Positions 1-9,579 are shown, counted from the first letter of the stretch. The stretch is DNA of 46,567 bases from CAJQQY01 sp045104975 (GCA_045104975.1 JBGCCY010000256.1:1-46567); one strand, 5' to 3'. Translations and numbers: made by a program. The notes: generated by a model not told the origin, from the sequence alone.

Positions 1-929
1 GCATCCATATTTATCGTCGCTCCAATTGGACAAACAAAACTAGCAATTTCATCTTCCACCTCTAAATTATCTACTACACATTCCATCGTCACTGGTAAAG
101 TTGCCATGCTCGAACTAGTTGATAATGCGACCAATTGAGCAGGAAGAATTCCTTTGACAAATTTCATAAACGGCATCCCAGTTAAGAGTTGTGCCAACAA
201 AGGATACATCACAAGCAAAATAAGCATCCCTAATAAAAGTACCGCGGAATATTTTATCAAAGCAATAAAAATAGCAGGATCTTTAATCTCCACAAACAAG
301 GATGCCATTAATGCAAAAACTGCGTAAGGAGAAAATGAAATAATCATATCTACTATTTTAAGCATCACTTTATTGAGTGATTCGATTAATTTGACGACTG
401 GAGATTGATCTTTTTCAGGAATCATCAATAAGGCAACACTAAACAAAACAGTAAAAAAGATTACTTGCAAAAGTCGCCCATTATCACTCAATGCTGAAAA
501 AATATTGTCAGGTACCATTCGTACAAAAAAGTCTAAAGGACTTTTTCCCTTCGTTGAAGGCGCATCGAAATTGACTGCATCTTTTGACAACCCTTGCAAG
601 GCTTCAATGTCCAAACCAACTCCTGGTTGAAAAACATTGACTAAAAACAAACCCAATAACACCGCACCCACCGTCGTCATCATATACCATAAAACAGTTT
701 TCCCACCAAGTTTAGATAGTTTCCCTAAATCCTTTAACTCCGTGATTCCTTTCGCTAGCGAAACAAAAACCAAAGGGACTGCGATTAATTTTAAGGCTTT
801 GATAAAGATGACTCCAAACGGTTTGACATAACCTAAGATCAAAGTTTCGCCTAGGTCAAAAAAACTAGCGACGTAGCCAACCAATAATCCTAAAACAACT
901 CCAATAAGAACTTTCCAATGTATTGCCAT
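1..929 (-). CDS. Dicarboxylate/amino acid:cation symporter (DAACS family), 3' part cut by window edge
   Basis: Inner-membrane secondary transporter that would take up a C4-dicarboxylate or acidic amino acid with Na+ or H+. About 309 residues are visible, starting MAIHWKVLIGVVLG at the ATG at 929. The sequence is strongly hydrophobic, with several membrane helices. It contains the serine-rich re-entrant loop motif STSSSMATLP of the family and runs into GATINMD at the edge, the start of the TM7 substrate/cation motif NMDGT. The next codon begins GC, so the family glycine is alanine here. The carboxy-terminal quarter lies outside the window. It lies 30 bases downstream of the LysR gene on the same strand and could be co-transcribed with it. 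The family is clear; the substrate is not. Confidence 0.93.
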   Translation of the reverse strand, partial: MAIHWKVLIGVVLGLLVGYVASFFDLGETLILGYVKPFGVIFIKALKLIAVPLVFVSLAKGITELKDLGKLSKLGGKTVLWYMMTTVGAVLLGLFLVNVFQPGVGLDIEALQGLSKDAVNFDAPSTKGKSPLDFFVRMVPDNIFSALSDNGRLLQVIFFTVLFSVALLMIPEKDQSPVVKLIESLNKVMLKIVDMIISFSPYAVFALMASLFVEIKDPAIFIALIKYSAVLLLGMLILLVMYPLLAQLLTGMPFMKFVKGILPAQLVALSTSSSMATLPVTMECVVDNLEVEDEIASFVCPIGATINMD

Positions 930-959
930 AGTAATTAAGATTCAGTTTAGTATTAAATT

Positions 960-1850
960 TTATTTAAAGTCTTTATACCATTTAAAGTGTTCTTTGATAA
1001 TATTTTCTTTTTCGTTTTTAATATATTCCATGTACGCAGATGCAATAGGAGAAAGTTTTTTACTCTTTAACCAGATTAATCGCCAATGAGTAATGATGGG
1101 CAGTTTCTTCGCAGGAACAATATGAAGTTGCTTATTAATTAATTCATTTTTAATTCCAATAACAGGAATGATAGAATATCCAAGACCTGCAATAACTGCT
1201 TGTTTTACAGCCTCGTTGGAGGTGAGTTCAATACTTTTTCGGTTGTCTTGATTACTAAAATATTTATCCATTGCACCACGGGTAGCGGAACCTTCTTCTC
1301 GATAAATCAATGGCAAAGTCTTAGCAATTTTTTTGAGACTACTGACTTGGTATAATTTATTTTCTAATAATATTTCTTCATCTATTTCTATTTTTTCAGG
1401 CAAAACCGAAACTAGTGCAAAGTCAATTTCATTACTTTGTAAACTCTTGATCACGGTAGCTTTATTCGACACATCTAACTTGAAATCAATCCCTGGATAT
1501 TTATGTATGAATTGGCTCAGAAAATATGGGATAACATATTTACCAGTTGAAGCAGAGGAAATCCTAAGCTTGCCAGTTAGGAGGCCTTTGTAATCCTTTG
1601 TTTTATACTTTAAAGCATCCGCTTCTTTCAGAATATTTCTTGCAATGGAGGCAATAGATTTTCCAAAATCAGTTAGGTAAAGCTTCTTTCCAATTTTCTC
1701 GGTGAGTGGAATTTCAAATTGCATTTGAAAATTTTTGAGTTGAATAGAGAGGGCCGGTTGTGTCATGAACATCTCCTCCGCAGCTCTAGTAATATTTTGG
1801 TGGCGAGCTACTTCAAGAAAGATATGCAATTGGTGTAAGGTGAAATTCAT
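960..1850 (-). CDS. LysR-family transcriptional regulator
   Basis: A 296-residue protein, the usual LysR length. Residues 1-60 form the winged helix-turn-helix (FTLHQLHIFLEVARHQNITRA, then AEEMFMTQPALSIQLKNF). Residues from about 90 form the periplasmic-binding-like effector domain (GKLRISSASTGKYVIPYFLSQF). The effector domain resembles CbbR/CysB-like members, but no ligand can be inferred. It precedes the symporter gene on the same strand by 30 bases and is divergent from the small-gene/isocitrate dehydrogenase cluster across an AT-rich gap, so either neighbour is a plausible target. LysR proteins commonly act on a divergent promoter, but no convincing T-N11-A site was singled out. Confidence 0.93.
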   Translation of the reverse strand: MNFTLHQLHIFLEVARHQNITRAAEEMFMTQPALSIQLKNFQMQFEIPLTEKIGKKLYLTDFGKSIASIARNILKEADALKYKTKDYKGLLTGKLRISSASTGKYVIPYFLSQFIHKYPGIDFKLDVSNKATVIKSLQSNEIDFALVSVLPEKIEIDEEILLENKLYQVSSLKKIAKTLPLIYREEGSATRGAMDKYFSNQDNRKSIELTSNEAVKQAVIAGLGYSIIPVIGIKNELINKQLHIVPAKKLPIITHWRLIWLKSKKLSPIASAYMEYIKNEKENIIKEHFKWYKDFK

Positions 1851-2296
1851 AAAATATTTTGGTCTGATTAGCTATAAAAATTAAAAAAAGATAAAATATA
1901 TTTTTGTAAAATTATTAGAGATTATTCTAAATAGAATTCTATGATCTTTTCGGGAATGTCATGCATCGAGCGTTCAATGTCAATCTTTCCTCAACTCCAA
2001 TCTTGAAATCACTCATTGGTAGAATAATTTTTCTCCTCTTTTTTATTTTTTAATAAAGTCAATGATTTCAATACTTTCAGCTTGTTTCGGTTTTATATAT
2101 TAAATAATTATTTCGAATAAAAATATCGTTTTATACCTGCTATCATTTTTTTATCCCCCTCTTACTTAAGCATTGATTTTCAAACTTAAATGTATGCATT
2201 AAAATCTAACTATAAAAATATTTTATGGATGATATAAGAATTATGTATTTTTATTTATGGCTGGAGTGCCCCATATTTGCAAATAAAAAAAGAACA
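1851..2296. other. AT-rich intergenic region between divergent genes
   Basis: About 450 bases without a convincing gene, between the LysR start and the first small rightward gene. It should hold the divergent promoters. A TAnnTTTG-type box (TATTTTTG, 1899-1906) faces right but has no TTG at the expected upstream distance, and its distance to the next start is large. Imperfect palindromes (for example around AGAATTCT near 1932) are present, but none is long enough to call an operator. No RNA gene was recognised. Confidence 0.5.
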
Positions 2297-2554
2297 ATGA
2301 TAAAAAACATCAACAAATTCCAAGTGGGTTCAAAAGCGAACCAAAGACAATTTTCCAGCTTAAATGAAATGCAACCTCAGACTATGAAAAAGAGGAATGT
2401 AAAACAGAAAATACTTTCTGTTAGTATTTTATTATTCCTAGTTGGATGGATAAGTTTAAGTATTAATCATAATAATTTTTTACTGGACAGAGTCCTAGTA
2501 TGTTCCTTCATTATAGTTTGTTTATTGTTTGTAGAACATCTAAGTAGAAAGTAG
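2297..2554 (+). CDS. Small membrane protein of unknown function
   Basis: Not recognised. From the ATG at 2297 it gives 85 residues with a polar, basic amino-terminal half followed by two predicted membrane helices (ILSVSILLFLVGWISLSI and RVLVCSFIIVCLLFVEHL), ending SRK. The frame is open from an upstream ATG at 2225, but that extension looks non-coding, and 2297 has the A-rich upstream stretch typical of starts here. A third start at 2384 (MKKRNVKQ) would leave only the two helices. It is the first of a rightward run ending with isocitrate dehydrogenase and a second small gene. It may be real or spurious; the hydrophobic pattern is the main support. Confidence 0.45.
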   Translation: MIKNINKFQVGSKANQRQFSSLNEMQPQTMKKRNVKQKILSVSILLFLVGWISLSINHNNFLLDRVLVCSFIIVCLLFVEHLSRK

Positions 2555-2609
2555 AATTTTAAGAATAGAAATAGCTAATAAAATTTTTAAATAATAAAAT
2601 CAAATCGAT

Positions 2610-2900
2610 ATGTACACATCAGAATTAATGGAAAAAGTTCAAGTTCTAAACGGCACCTTCAAACCTTCAGAGGCGAGGGACATTATTTCAAAAATGATTG
2701 ATGACCAAATCAACTTTTGCAAGTTGCAGAACCTGAGTCATTGGATACAAGATTGTAATACTAGTCAGAATTTATTAGATGAAAAGATTGCAAAATTACA
2801 GCACAGAAAGCAGGAGCTAAATGAGATGATAAAAGAGGCACAAGTGACAGGAGGAAAGGTAATACTTAACAACTATTTTGACTTATCAATTGCAAAATAA
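2610..2900 (+). CDS. Small coiled-coil protein of unknown function
   Basis: 96 residues beginning MYTSELMEKVQVLNG. The middle and end are charged and helical (residues about 50-80, LLDEKIAKLQHRKQELNEM, heptad-like), suggesting a short coiled coil. It has no signal peptide or membrane segment. The first 40 residues, with FKPSEARDIISKMIDDQINFCKLQNLSHW, look like a compact helical domain. It lies 40 bases upstream of isocitrate dehydrogenase on the same strand and is probably co-transcribed with it. The family was not recognised. The start follows an A-rich stretch and is the only good ATG. Confidence 0.7.
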   Translation: MYTSELMEKVQVLNGTFKPSEARDIISKMIDDQINFCKLQNLSHWIQDCNTSQNLLDEKIAKLQHRKQELNEMIKEAQVTGGKVILNNYFDLSIAK

Positions 2901-2940
2901 TCAGAACCATATTTATAAAAATAATTAATAAAAAATAAAA

Positions 2941-4455
2941 ATGAGTAGTAACACTAAATTACAACAATCTTCAGAAATTAATAATCATCAAGCAACAAAA
3001 GTGGCAGTAGCTTATGGTGATGGTATTGGGCCAGAAATCATGAAAGCTACTTTGCGAATACTTGATGCAGCAGGAGCTAAAATCCAACCCGAATTTATTG
3101 AACTTGGAGAAAAAGCATATCTAAATGGAAGTACGGCGGGTATTGAAAAAGAAGCATGGGATGTCATTAAGCGCAGTAACATTATTTTAAAAGCACCAAT
3201 CACAACTCCTCAAGGGAAAGGATATAAAAGTCTAAATGTAACCCTACGAAAATCTCTCGGTTTGTTCGCCAATGTCAGACCAGTATCTGCGATGGATCCT
3301 TTTGTTGAGACTGGTCATCCAAAAATGGATGTAGTGGTCGTCAGAGAAAATGAGGAAGATCTTTATGCTGGAATCGAACATCGACAAACTCAGGATGTGG
3401 TACAATGTTTAAAATTAATAACTCGTCCAGGATCTGAAAAAATTATTCGGTATGCTTTTGAATATGCAAGAATCTATGGTAGAAAAAAAGTAACCTGCAT
3501 GGTGAAAGATAATATCATGAAATTAACGGATGGTTTATTTCATCAAGTATTCAAAGAAATTTCAGCAGAGTATCCTGACATCAAGAGTGAATCTCAAATT
3601 ATTGATATAGGGGCAGCAAGATTGGCAGCACGCCCTGAGCAGTATGATGTAATTGTAACGTCTAACTTATACGGAGATATTATTTCTGATATCGTGGCAG
3701 AAATTGCTGGATCAGTAGGATTGGCGGGATCAGCTAATATTGGAAAAGAGGTGGCAATGTTTGAAGCTATCCATGGATCAGCTCCAGATATTTCAGGACA
3801 AAATATTGCTAATCCTTCAGGATTAATTAATGCTTCAGTTATGATGTTAGCACATATTGGTCAAACTAAAGTTGCGGATAAAGTTAAAAATGCTTGGTTA
3901 GCGACTATTGAGGATGGAATGCATACCGCTGACATTTATAAAGAAGGATGGAGTAAAAAGAGAGTTTCTACTGATGAGTTTGCTGATGCGATCATCGAAA
4001 GATTAGGAAATGAACCAAAGTCATTAGCCGTGAGTAAGTTGGCAACAGGGAAAGGAAAAATCAATATTCCTGAGTATCAAAGAGTTCAAGAGAAAAAGGA
4101 ATTAGTTGGGGTAGATGTATTTTTAGATTGGCAAGGTAGTGATCCAGAAATCATCGGAAATCAATTGATGGAACTTGGTGCGAAAGGAATGAAACTCAAA
4201 ATGATCACCAACCGAGGGGTAAAAGTTTTTCCTGGAGGATTGAAGCAAACTTATTGTACGGATCATTGGAGATGTCGCTTTGTGGCAGAAGAAGCGAATA
4301 TTTCAATGTCTCCTCCAAATTATGAGCCGATTACTTTCGAACGTTTACTGGCTTTATTAAGCACATTAAATCAAAAAGGTTTTGATGTAATCAAAACGGA
4401 AAACTTATACGAATTTGATGGTAAGCGAGGCTTCTCTCTAGGTCAGGGTGAATAG
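2941..4455 (+). CDS. icd: Isocitrate dehydrogenase (Thermus-type, long form)
   Basis: Oxidative decarboxylation of isocitrate to 2-oxoglutarate with NAD(P)+, a cytoplasmic TCA-cycle step. At 504 residues it is longer than E. coli Icd (about 416) and matches the longer Thermus-like form with a C-terminal extension. Visible family motifs: GDGIGPEI (26-32), the substrate serine loop LRKSLGLFANVRP, NLYGDIISDIVAEIAGS with metal-binding aspartates, and the cofactor loop HGSAPDISGQNIANP. The last ~120 residues (from about VDVFLDWQGSD) form the extension. Cofactor preference is not certain from sequence alone, though this type is usually NADP-linked. It is flanked by two small unknown genes on the same strand. 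The 2-oxoglutarate made here is the natural substrate or product of the KorAB-type enzyme further right. Confidence 0.92.
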   Translation: MSSNTKLQQSSEINNHQATKVAVAYGDGIGPEIMKATLRILDAAGAKIQPEFIELGEKAYLNGSTAGIEKEAWDVIKRSNIILKAPITTPQGKGYKSLNVTLRKSLGLFANVRPVSAMDPFVETGHPKMDVVVVRENEEDLYAGIEHRQTQDVVQCLKLITRPGSEKIIRYAFEYARIYGRKKVTCMVKDNIMKLTDGLFHQVFKEISAEYPDIKSESQIIDIGAARLAARPEQYDVIVTSNLYGDIISDIVAEIAGSVGLAGSANIGKEVAMFEAIHGSAPDISGQNIANPSGLINASVMMLAHIGQTKVADKVKNAWLATIEDGMHTADIYKEGWSKKRVSTDEFADAIIERLGNEPKSLAVSKLATGKGKINIPEYQRVQEKKELVGVDVFLDWQGSDPEIIGNQLMELGAKGMKLKMITNRGVKVFPGGLKQTYCTDHWRCRFVAEEANISMSPPNYEPITFERLLALLSTLNQKGFDVIKTENLYEFDGKRGFSLGQGE

Positions 4456-4537
4456 TTTTTATAAATTCATTTTATATTATTAAAAAAAAATCACACCATT
4501 TTTATGGTGTATTCATAACAAATAAAATATTAAAATC

Positions 4538-4801
4538 ATGGTAATATCAGTTTCAGATACATTCGAGCACAAAGCTATTTGTGAGAAAAAAGTAGACCTT
4601 AATCAAGAAAAACTTCAAAAAATTGTTCTTAAATCAATTAAGAAAAATGGATTAAAATCAAGTGACATCACTTTAAATGAAGATGGTCACTTAGAGTTAA
4701 AGGATGCGAATAGTCTAAAGTTACATTCGTTAATGTTGCAAATGGAAGAGTTAGGTTTAGATTTAAGTGTAACTAAACAGACTATTATAAAAATAGCTTA
4801 A
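4538..4801 (+). CDS. Small acidic/basic protein of unknown function
   Basis: 87 residues, MVISVSDTFEHKAICEKKVD..., with no signal peptide or membrane segment. It is predicted as mixed alpha/beta with a lysine-rich middle (KIVLKSIKKNGLKSSDIT). The family was not recognised. It lies 82 bases after isocitrate dehydrogenase and before a strong terminator, so it is probably the last gene of that transcription unit. A small hairpin (ACACCAT/ATGGTGT, 4493-4510) in the gap has no T-run and might only separate or stabilise the messages. Confidence 0.65.
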   Translation: MVISVSDTFEHKAICEKKVDLNQEKLQKIVLKSIKKNGLKSSDITLNEDGHLELKDANSLKLHSLMLQMEELGLDLSVTKQTIIKIA

Positions 4802-4848
4802 GGAAGATTTAAGGAATTAAATATACACATGTTTCCGATTTTACAAGT

Positions 4849-4885
4849 AAGCCACTTACAGTTTTATGTAAGTGGCTTCTTTTTG
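4849..4885 (+). terminator. Rho-independent terminator after the icd cluster
   Basis: A perfect 12-bp stem AAGCCACTTACA (4849-4860) and TGTAAGTGGCTT (4867-4878) with a 6-base loop, followed by CTTTTT. It sits between the end of the rightward icd cluster and the end of the leftward permease/peptidase gene. The T-run is on the plus strand. Confidence 0.9.
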
Positions 4886-4922
4886 TAAATGTATTGTTAA
4901 GTTTTTAGTTGTCGTTTTTTTA

Positions 4923-7900
4923 TCAATTCAATTTGCGCAAGTTGTCAACTCGATTTTTATCCGAACGAGTTCCAAATGGATCAATGGAAATGTAAGTTGG
5001 AATCTCATTAACGATGATTTTAAATTCCATTTTCTCCTGATCAATTTGATGATCTTCCAAATATAAAATTGAATTTCTATCAACTATATTTTTAGGATGT
5101 TTTGAAAAAACACCAACTTGAATAGGTTCATTAATTTCAATCGGAATAGCTTCTCCATTTTTCTGTGCTTCCAACCTTTTGGCAAAAACAGCAACAGTTA
5201 TTTCATATTTGTCCTCACTTAATTTTTGAATATTTGCGTCTTCAATTTTCAAATCATATGTAATCACTCGCTTCATCCAATCATCAATCAGGATATGATA
5301 TTCTGAAGGAGTTACTAAATATAATTCATTGATGAATTCGACTGAAGTTGCTGTAGACTCTCTTTCGTTTCGATGTTTTGCGACCATTTTTTTCAAAACA
5401 CTATTGACCTTTTTTTTCCCAATTAATTCTTTGATGGCGAGCATCACCGTATAGTTTTTTCCGTAGGATAAGTAATCTTCGCCATCAGCAAAATACAAAG
5501 GCGGTTCATCCTCAGAAGCAAAAGATCGTCCTGAAAAATATCTTCGATTAGCCGATTCACTTAATTGCCAAATAGCCCCTTTCCCATATTCTTTTTCCAT
5601 CACCACCGCTTCTGTATATTTTGCTAAACCTTCAATTAAAATACTTCCCCCTTCAATAATTTTAGCTCTTAAAATCAATCCCCACCATTGATGAGCGACT
5701 TCATGAATCGTACGTTTTGCTACCAAGTCAAAACCTTCAGGATCGGAATTGTCTATCAAATAAAAACGATCTTCCACCATGCTAATCGTGCCTGCCATCG
5801 CTTGTCCGCCAAAAGGCCAATGCCCTGGAATCTCTGCTATTCGAAGATGATTAAAAGAGTAGGCTGCAAAGTTTTCGATACAATAATCTAATGTTAATTT
5901 TATATTGTCTTCTGTATTTTGAATATTGTATTCATGCCCGAGATGAAAATATTGTTCGATCGAAATGCCTTGATGATTGATTTTTTTCGTTTCATATTCT
6001 GCTGAAAAATAATTGATCAATGCAATAATTTTTTCAGAAGTTTTGTAGTGAAAAAAACGTCGATCATCTTTTTTCCATTCCTTAATTAAATCTCCTGGAG
6101 CAATGGCAATTTGGTCTTGATGAGTTGAAATGATGGTTTCAAAATGAATAGGTAAAAATCTATGGTGTTGATGATTTTGAATATGATTGGCAGAAGCTTT
6201 GTCCTCTTTTCTTTTTTCCAAACCTTGTTTTTCTCTTTCAAAATTATCTTGTAGTTCGAGACTTCTTCGGTAACCAAAGACTGGCATAAAATCATTTTGA
6301 GAAATATACGACCCATTACTCACCAAGCTTCGACTCGTTTTAAATCCATTATTTTTTTCTAATAATTTATAGGAAAAATGCAATTGTTGATTGGGCAAAA
6401 CAGGTGATTCCAATTCAAAAAGATGAGTATCAAAAATGGAATCATACTCGATAAGTTTGGCATTTTCTAAAGTCAAAGATTGGAGCGGTATTCTTTCTGA
6501 AATCAGTACTCTCTTAATTGGAGTCTCACTTAAGTTTTCCAAAATACCTTCTGCCGCCACTTTGTATTTTTCCTTTTTTGGAAAAATATCAACGTTGGTT
6601 TTTACTTCAGCTAACGTTAATTTTTCTAAAGATTCGTATTGCTTATACTTTTTTTCATAACTGATTTTAAAATTTATATTCTCCTCAATTGTAGTGTATT
6701 CATTAATGATATTGGTGTTGTGAAAAATGGCTGACCCTGATCCAAAAAAGAGCAGGACTAAAATACCTAAACTGATTTGTTCCCATCTTTTCCAATTTTT
6801 AAAAAGTTGTTTTAACCTAAAATTCAATTGAAAAATATTACCTCTTTGCCAAAGTTTAAATGCGAAAAGTGCTAGAATTAATCCCAATGAATTCCAATAC
6901 AAAACATAAAAGTGAAAAGATTTTGCAGCGCCTGCATAGCCTGACATATCCGTATGTTTTACAAATGGTAATCTACCTAATTGCAACATTGGATGTTCGA
7001 TTCCAATGTAACTCGAAAACTGAGAGGATAAAAAAACTATCGCCAGACCAGTTATTCCCATGCCTAAATATTTGTTGGAAACTAACGATTGAAAGAATAA
7101 AGAAAGGAGCACAAAAAAGAAAAATTCCATTCCTCCAAAATAAAAAGAGGTGAGGTATTGCCCGATCTCAAAATGGAAGTATCCTTTCGAAACTTGAAAA
7201 CCAATCGAAATAATTATAGCGGTAGAAATTAAAATGATTGGCAATAAAACGAGTGTTACCATTTTTGAAAAAAAGAAAACACGATTGGAAGCAGGCGTAG
7301 CATCAATGATTCCATCGAACTTCAATTCTCGCACTCTCCAAACTAATTCTCTACTAAAAAAGACAATCAACAATAAACTCAAAATTGGATCATGCGTTAG
7401 TTCAATCAAAAGACTTGTGGTAGGGTAGCGGCTATCATTATAACTTCCACCGCTATTTATTTCTTCATAAATATTGGTAAAAACAATGACGATCCAAATG
7501 AGCATGATAGCCAAAAATGGAAGACTTTTAAAAACGTTGGTTAATTCAATTTTTAATAAAGATTTAAAACTTACCCATTGTGATGTTGCATTGAAAAATA
7601 TATTTTGAGCAGGTTGGTAAATTTTATTTTTAAAATTTTGCTCTTCCTGTTTTTCGACTTTTTTTATTTTCTGATTTGATTTTTTAAAAGAAAAGAAATG
7701 ATACGTCAAGAGTAGAATCAAACTTGAAATTGATATCCAAATCACTCTGTTCCACATAAAAAAACCTGAAAACGAAAGGGACGAATTATTTTTTTCGAAG
7801 GGTGTCCAATATTGCGTTTGCTCAAAAAAAGCAGCCAAACCAAAGGGATCAATGAGTGCGGCATAAATCATATTTTCAGGGGAAGGAGGAACTGCCTGCG

Positions 7901-8489
7901 CTAAAATCGGAGAGTTAAAATAAAGCGAACCAACCATGTAAAATGTATAAATTAGGATTGCACTCACATAGGTAGCAATATTATTTTTTGTCAATATCGC
8001 AACTGAAAAAATAATTGAAGTGCAGATAAAAACGTTCGGCAAAACAATCATAATCCAAGTGCCAAAATATACCCCTAAATTAAAAGGAGCAATTCGTTCA
8101 GGATCTAAACTAGGCAGCAATGTTCCAATGGCAAAACCTACTAGGATCATTGAAAATGCTAGCAAACTAAAAGTAAACACCCCTAAAAGTCGGCTTCCAT
8201 AAAAATGTTTTTTAGTGATTGGAGTACTAAAAATAATGGAATCCATTTGGTGTTTTTTGTCGCGTAAGATTCCACTAACGGCAAAAAACATAATGACAAA
8301 TTCACAACCCAAAGTCGTAATACCAATGTTGAAATTAATTTGATATGGTGAATTAAAATCAACCAATGCAGTTGCAAAACCTTGACTACCTTGCATCATT
8401 CCAAAAGTAAAAAAAAGCAAACTAAAAATTAAAAATGCTTTTTGTTGTAGTTGGTATTTTAATTCGAATTGAAGTAATTGTGGGAACAT
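4923..8489 (-). CDS. ABC transporter permease fused to an M1-family metallopeptidase domain
   Basis: A 1188-residue inner-membrane protein. Residues 1 to about 570 are ABC-2-type permease with many membrane helices and a duplicated architecture (helices near 15-35, 60-80, 105-130, 150-195, 245-265, then a second set from about 320). Residues from about 640 form an aminopeptidase-N-like domain facing outward. The zinc motif is HEVAHQWWG (H929, E930, H933), with the third ligand probably E953 in LIEGLAKY. That spacing is one residue longer than in LTA4 hydrolase but looks shared by the membrane-fused members of the family. The ATPase gene is directly upstream (3-base gap), so the two form one transporter. 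The substrate is unknown. A peptidase attached to an exporter suggests processing or sensing of peptides at the membrane; this is inference. Confidence 0.9.
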   Translation of the reverse strand: MFPQLLQFELKYQLQQKAFLIFSLLFFTFGMMQGSQGFATALVDFNSPYQINFNIGITTLGCEFVIMFFAVSGILRDKKHQMDSIIFSTPITKKHFYGSRLLGVFTFSLLAFSMILVGFAIGTLLPSLDPERIAPFNLGVYFGTWIMIVLPNVFICTSIIFSVAILTKNNIATYVSAILIYTFYMVGSLYFNSPILAQAVPPSPENMIYAALIDPFGLAAFFEQTQYWTPFEKNNSSLSFSGFFMWNRVIWISISSLILLLTYHFFSFKKSNQKIKKVEKQEEQNFKNKIYQPAQNIFFNATSQWVSFKSLLKIELTNVFKSLPFLAIMLIWIVIVFTNIYEEINSGGSYNDSRYPTTSLLIELTHDPILSLLLIVFFSRELVWRVRELKFDGIIDATPASNRVFFFSKMVTLVLLPIILISTAIIISIGFQVSKGYFHFEIGQYLTSFYFGGMEFFFFVLLSLFFQSLVSNKYLGMGITGLAIVFLSSQFSSYIGIEHPMLQLGRLPFVKHTDMSGYAGAAKSFHFYVLYWNSLGLILALFAFKLWQRGNIFQLNFRLKQLFKNWKRWEQISLGILVLLFFGSGSAIFHNTNIINEYTTIEENINFKISYEKKYKQYESLEKLTLAEVKTNVDIFPKKEKYKVAAEGILENLSETPIKRVLISERIPLQSLTLENAKLIEYDSIFDTHLFELESPVLPNQQLHFSYKLLEKNNGFKTSRSLVSNGSYISQNDFMPVFGYRRSLELQDNFEREKQGLEKRKEDKASANHIQNHQHHRFLPIHFETIISTHQDQIAIAPGDLIKEWKKDDRRFFHYKTSEKIIALINYFSAEYETKKINHQGISIEQYFHLGHEYNIQNTEDNIKLTLDYCIENFAAYSFNHLRIAEIPGHWPFGGQAMAGTISMVEDRFYLIDNSDPEGFDLVAKRTIHEVAHQWWGLILRAKIIEGGSILIEGLAKYTEAVVMEKEYGKGAIWQLSESANRRYFSGRSFASEDEPPLYFADGEDYLSYGKNYTVMLAIKELIGKKKVNSVLKKMVAKHRNERESTATSVEFINELYLVTPSEYHILIDDWMKRVITYDLKIEDANIQKLSEDKYEITVAVFAKRLEAQKNGEAIPIEINEPIQVGVFSKHPKNIVDRNSILYLEDHQIDQEKMEFKIIVNEIPTYISIDPFGTRSDKNRVDNLRKLN

Positions 8490-8492
8490 AAT

Positions 8493-9380
8493 TTAGTTGC
8501 GATTTTGGTTTTGGAAAAGAGTAGAAAAGTATAAACTTTCAAGATCAGGAGTAATTGATTCGAAACCATTTTCGGGTTTTGAATGGGCTAAAACTTGAAT
8601 TTGAGTTTTTCCAGAATGTAGTCTTGTGGAAATAACTTCGAATCGGTTTTTATAATTTTCGAGTTCCCTTTTGCTGATGATTTTTCTCCAAATTTTCCCT
8701 TCTAGTTTTGCGATTAATTCAATTGGATTTCCTTTGGCAATAATTTTTCCGCCTCCAAGAATTGCCATGTTGGAACATAAATCTCGTACGTCCTCAACTA
8801 TGTGTGTCGAAAGGATCACGATTACATTTTCGCCAATTTCACTCAATAAATTTAGGAATCGATTTCTTTCTTCGGGATCTAGTCCTGCAGTTGGTTCGTC
8901 AACAATAATGAGTTGTGGATTTCCCAAAAGTGCTTGAGCAATTCCAAATCTCTGACGCATTCCTCCTGAAAAAGTATGGACTGCTTTTTTTCGATGTTGG
9001 TACAAATTGGTTTGTTGGAGCAGCGCATCGACTTGATTTTTTCGCTCAGACTTATCGACGATTCCTTTTAGTACCGCAATATGATTTAGCAAATTTTGGG
9101 TGCTGATTTTTGGATAGACTCCAAACTCTTGTGGCAAATAACCGAGTTGTTTTCGGATCTCCTGTGGATGATTGATGATATCTTTTTCATTGAAAGAAAT
9201 GGTTCCTGAAGACGGTTCTTGTAAGGAAGCAATCGTTCTCATCAAAGAAGATTTTCCTGCTCCATTTGGACCAAGCAATCCAAACATTCCATTAGAAATG
9301 GTAAGCGAAACATTATCTAACGATTTCACTCCGTTGGGATAAGTTTTGGATAAATTTTCGATTATTAATTTATTCATCAT
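8493..9380 (-). CDS. ABC transporter ATP-binding protein
   Basis: Cytoplasmic ATPase partner of the permease/peptidase fusion, about 295 residues. It shows Walker A GPNGAGKSS, Q-loop YLPQEFGVYP, signature FSGGMRQR, Walker B LIIVDEPTAGLDPEE and the H-loop STHIVEDV, so it should be active. The open frame extends to 9422, but a consensus -7 box at 9398-9405 would start the transcript near 9391, so the MM pair at 9380/9377 is the likely start. It ends 3 bases before the permease gene and is divergent from the LytS/LytTR pair. Confidence 0.92.
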   Translation of the reverse strand: MMNKLIIENLSKTYPNGVKSLDNVSLTISNGMFGLLGPNGAGKSSLMRTIASLQEPSSGTISFNEKDIINHPQEIRKQLGYLPQEFGVYPKISTQNLLNHIAVLKGIVDKSERKNQVDALLQQTNLYQHRKKAVHTFSGGMRQRFGIAQALLGNPQLIIVDEPTAGLDPEERNRFLNLLSEIGENVIVILSTHIVEDVRDLCSNMAILGGGKIIAKGNPIELIAKLEGKIWRKIISKRELENYKNRFEVISTRLHSGKTQIQVLAHSKPENGFESITPDLESLYFSTLFQNQNRN

Positions 9381-9397
9381 TATGATTTTATTTGCTT

Positions 9398-9405
9398 CAA
9401 ATATA
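9398..9405 (-). promoter_or_regulatory. Putative -7 promoter box (TATATTTG) for the ABC module
   Basis: Reading leftward, the sequence is TATATTTG, an exact TAnnTTTG match, about 18 bases upstream of the ATG at 9380. No good TTG was found 19-21 bases further upstream, so this is a half-supported call. It helps decide the downstream start codon. Confidence 0.45.
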
Positions 9406-9461
9406 GAATCACATTTTATCAAGGACTAATAATATTGATGAAGTGGAGGGAAAGTTGAACA

Positions 9462-9510
9462 CACTATCTTTAAAAATAATCCAACTTCATTCAGGTAAAA
9501 AAAGATAGTG
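9462..9510. repeat. Inverted repeat between divergent ABC and LytS promoters
   Basis: CACTATCTTT (9462-9471) and AAAGATAGTG (9501-9510) form a perfect 10-bp inverted repeat with a 29-base spacer. The outer flanks GAACA/TGTTC extend it imperfectly. It lies between the two divergent promoters. It could be a binding site for the LytTR regulator encoded alongside, or a structural hairpin; the sequence does not decide. Confidence 0.55.
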
Positions 9511-9544
9511 TTCGACTCAAAAGGAAGGTTGTTGGTCAAATTAA

Positions 9545-9575
9545 TTGTGAGTCATTTAGAGGAATCTTATTTTTG
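9545..9575 (+). promoter_or_regulatory. Putative promoter of the LytS/LytTR operon
   Basis: TTG at 9545-9547, a 20-base spacer, then TATTTTTG at 9568-9575, matching the Bacteroidota -33/-7 arrangement. The box ends only 4 bases before the ATG at 9580, so the predicted transcript would start at or next to the start codon (leaderless). Confidence 0.5.
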
Positions 9576-9579
9576 TAGT

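Noticed and set aside
1899..1906. TATTTTTG as a promoter for the rightward small genes
   Set aside because: No TTG at the expected distance upstream, and it is almost 400 bases from the next supported start.
4493..4510. Hairpin ACACCAT-TTTT-ATGGTGT after isocitrate dehydrogenase as a terminator
   Set aside because: No T-run follows, and the next gene continues on the same strand before a much better terminator.
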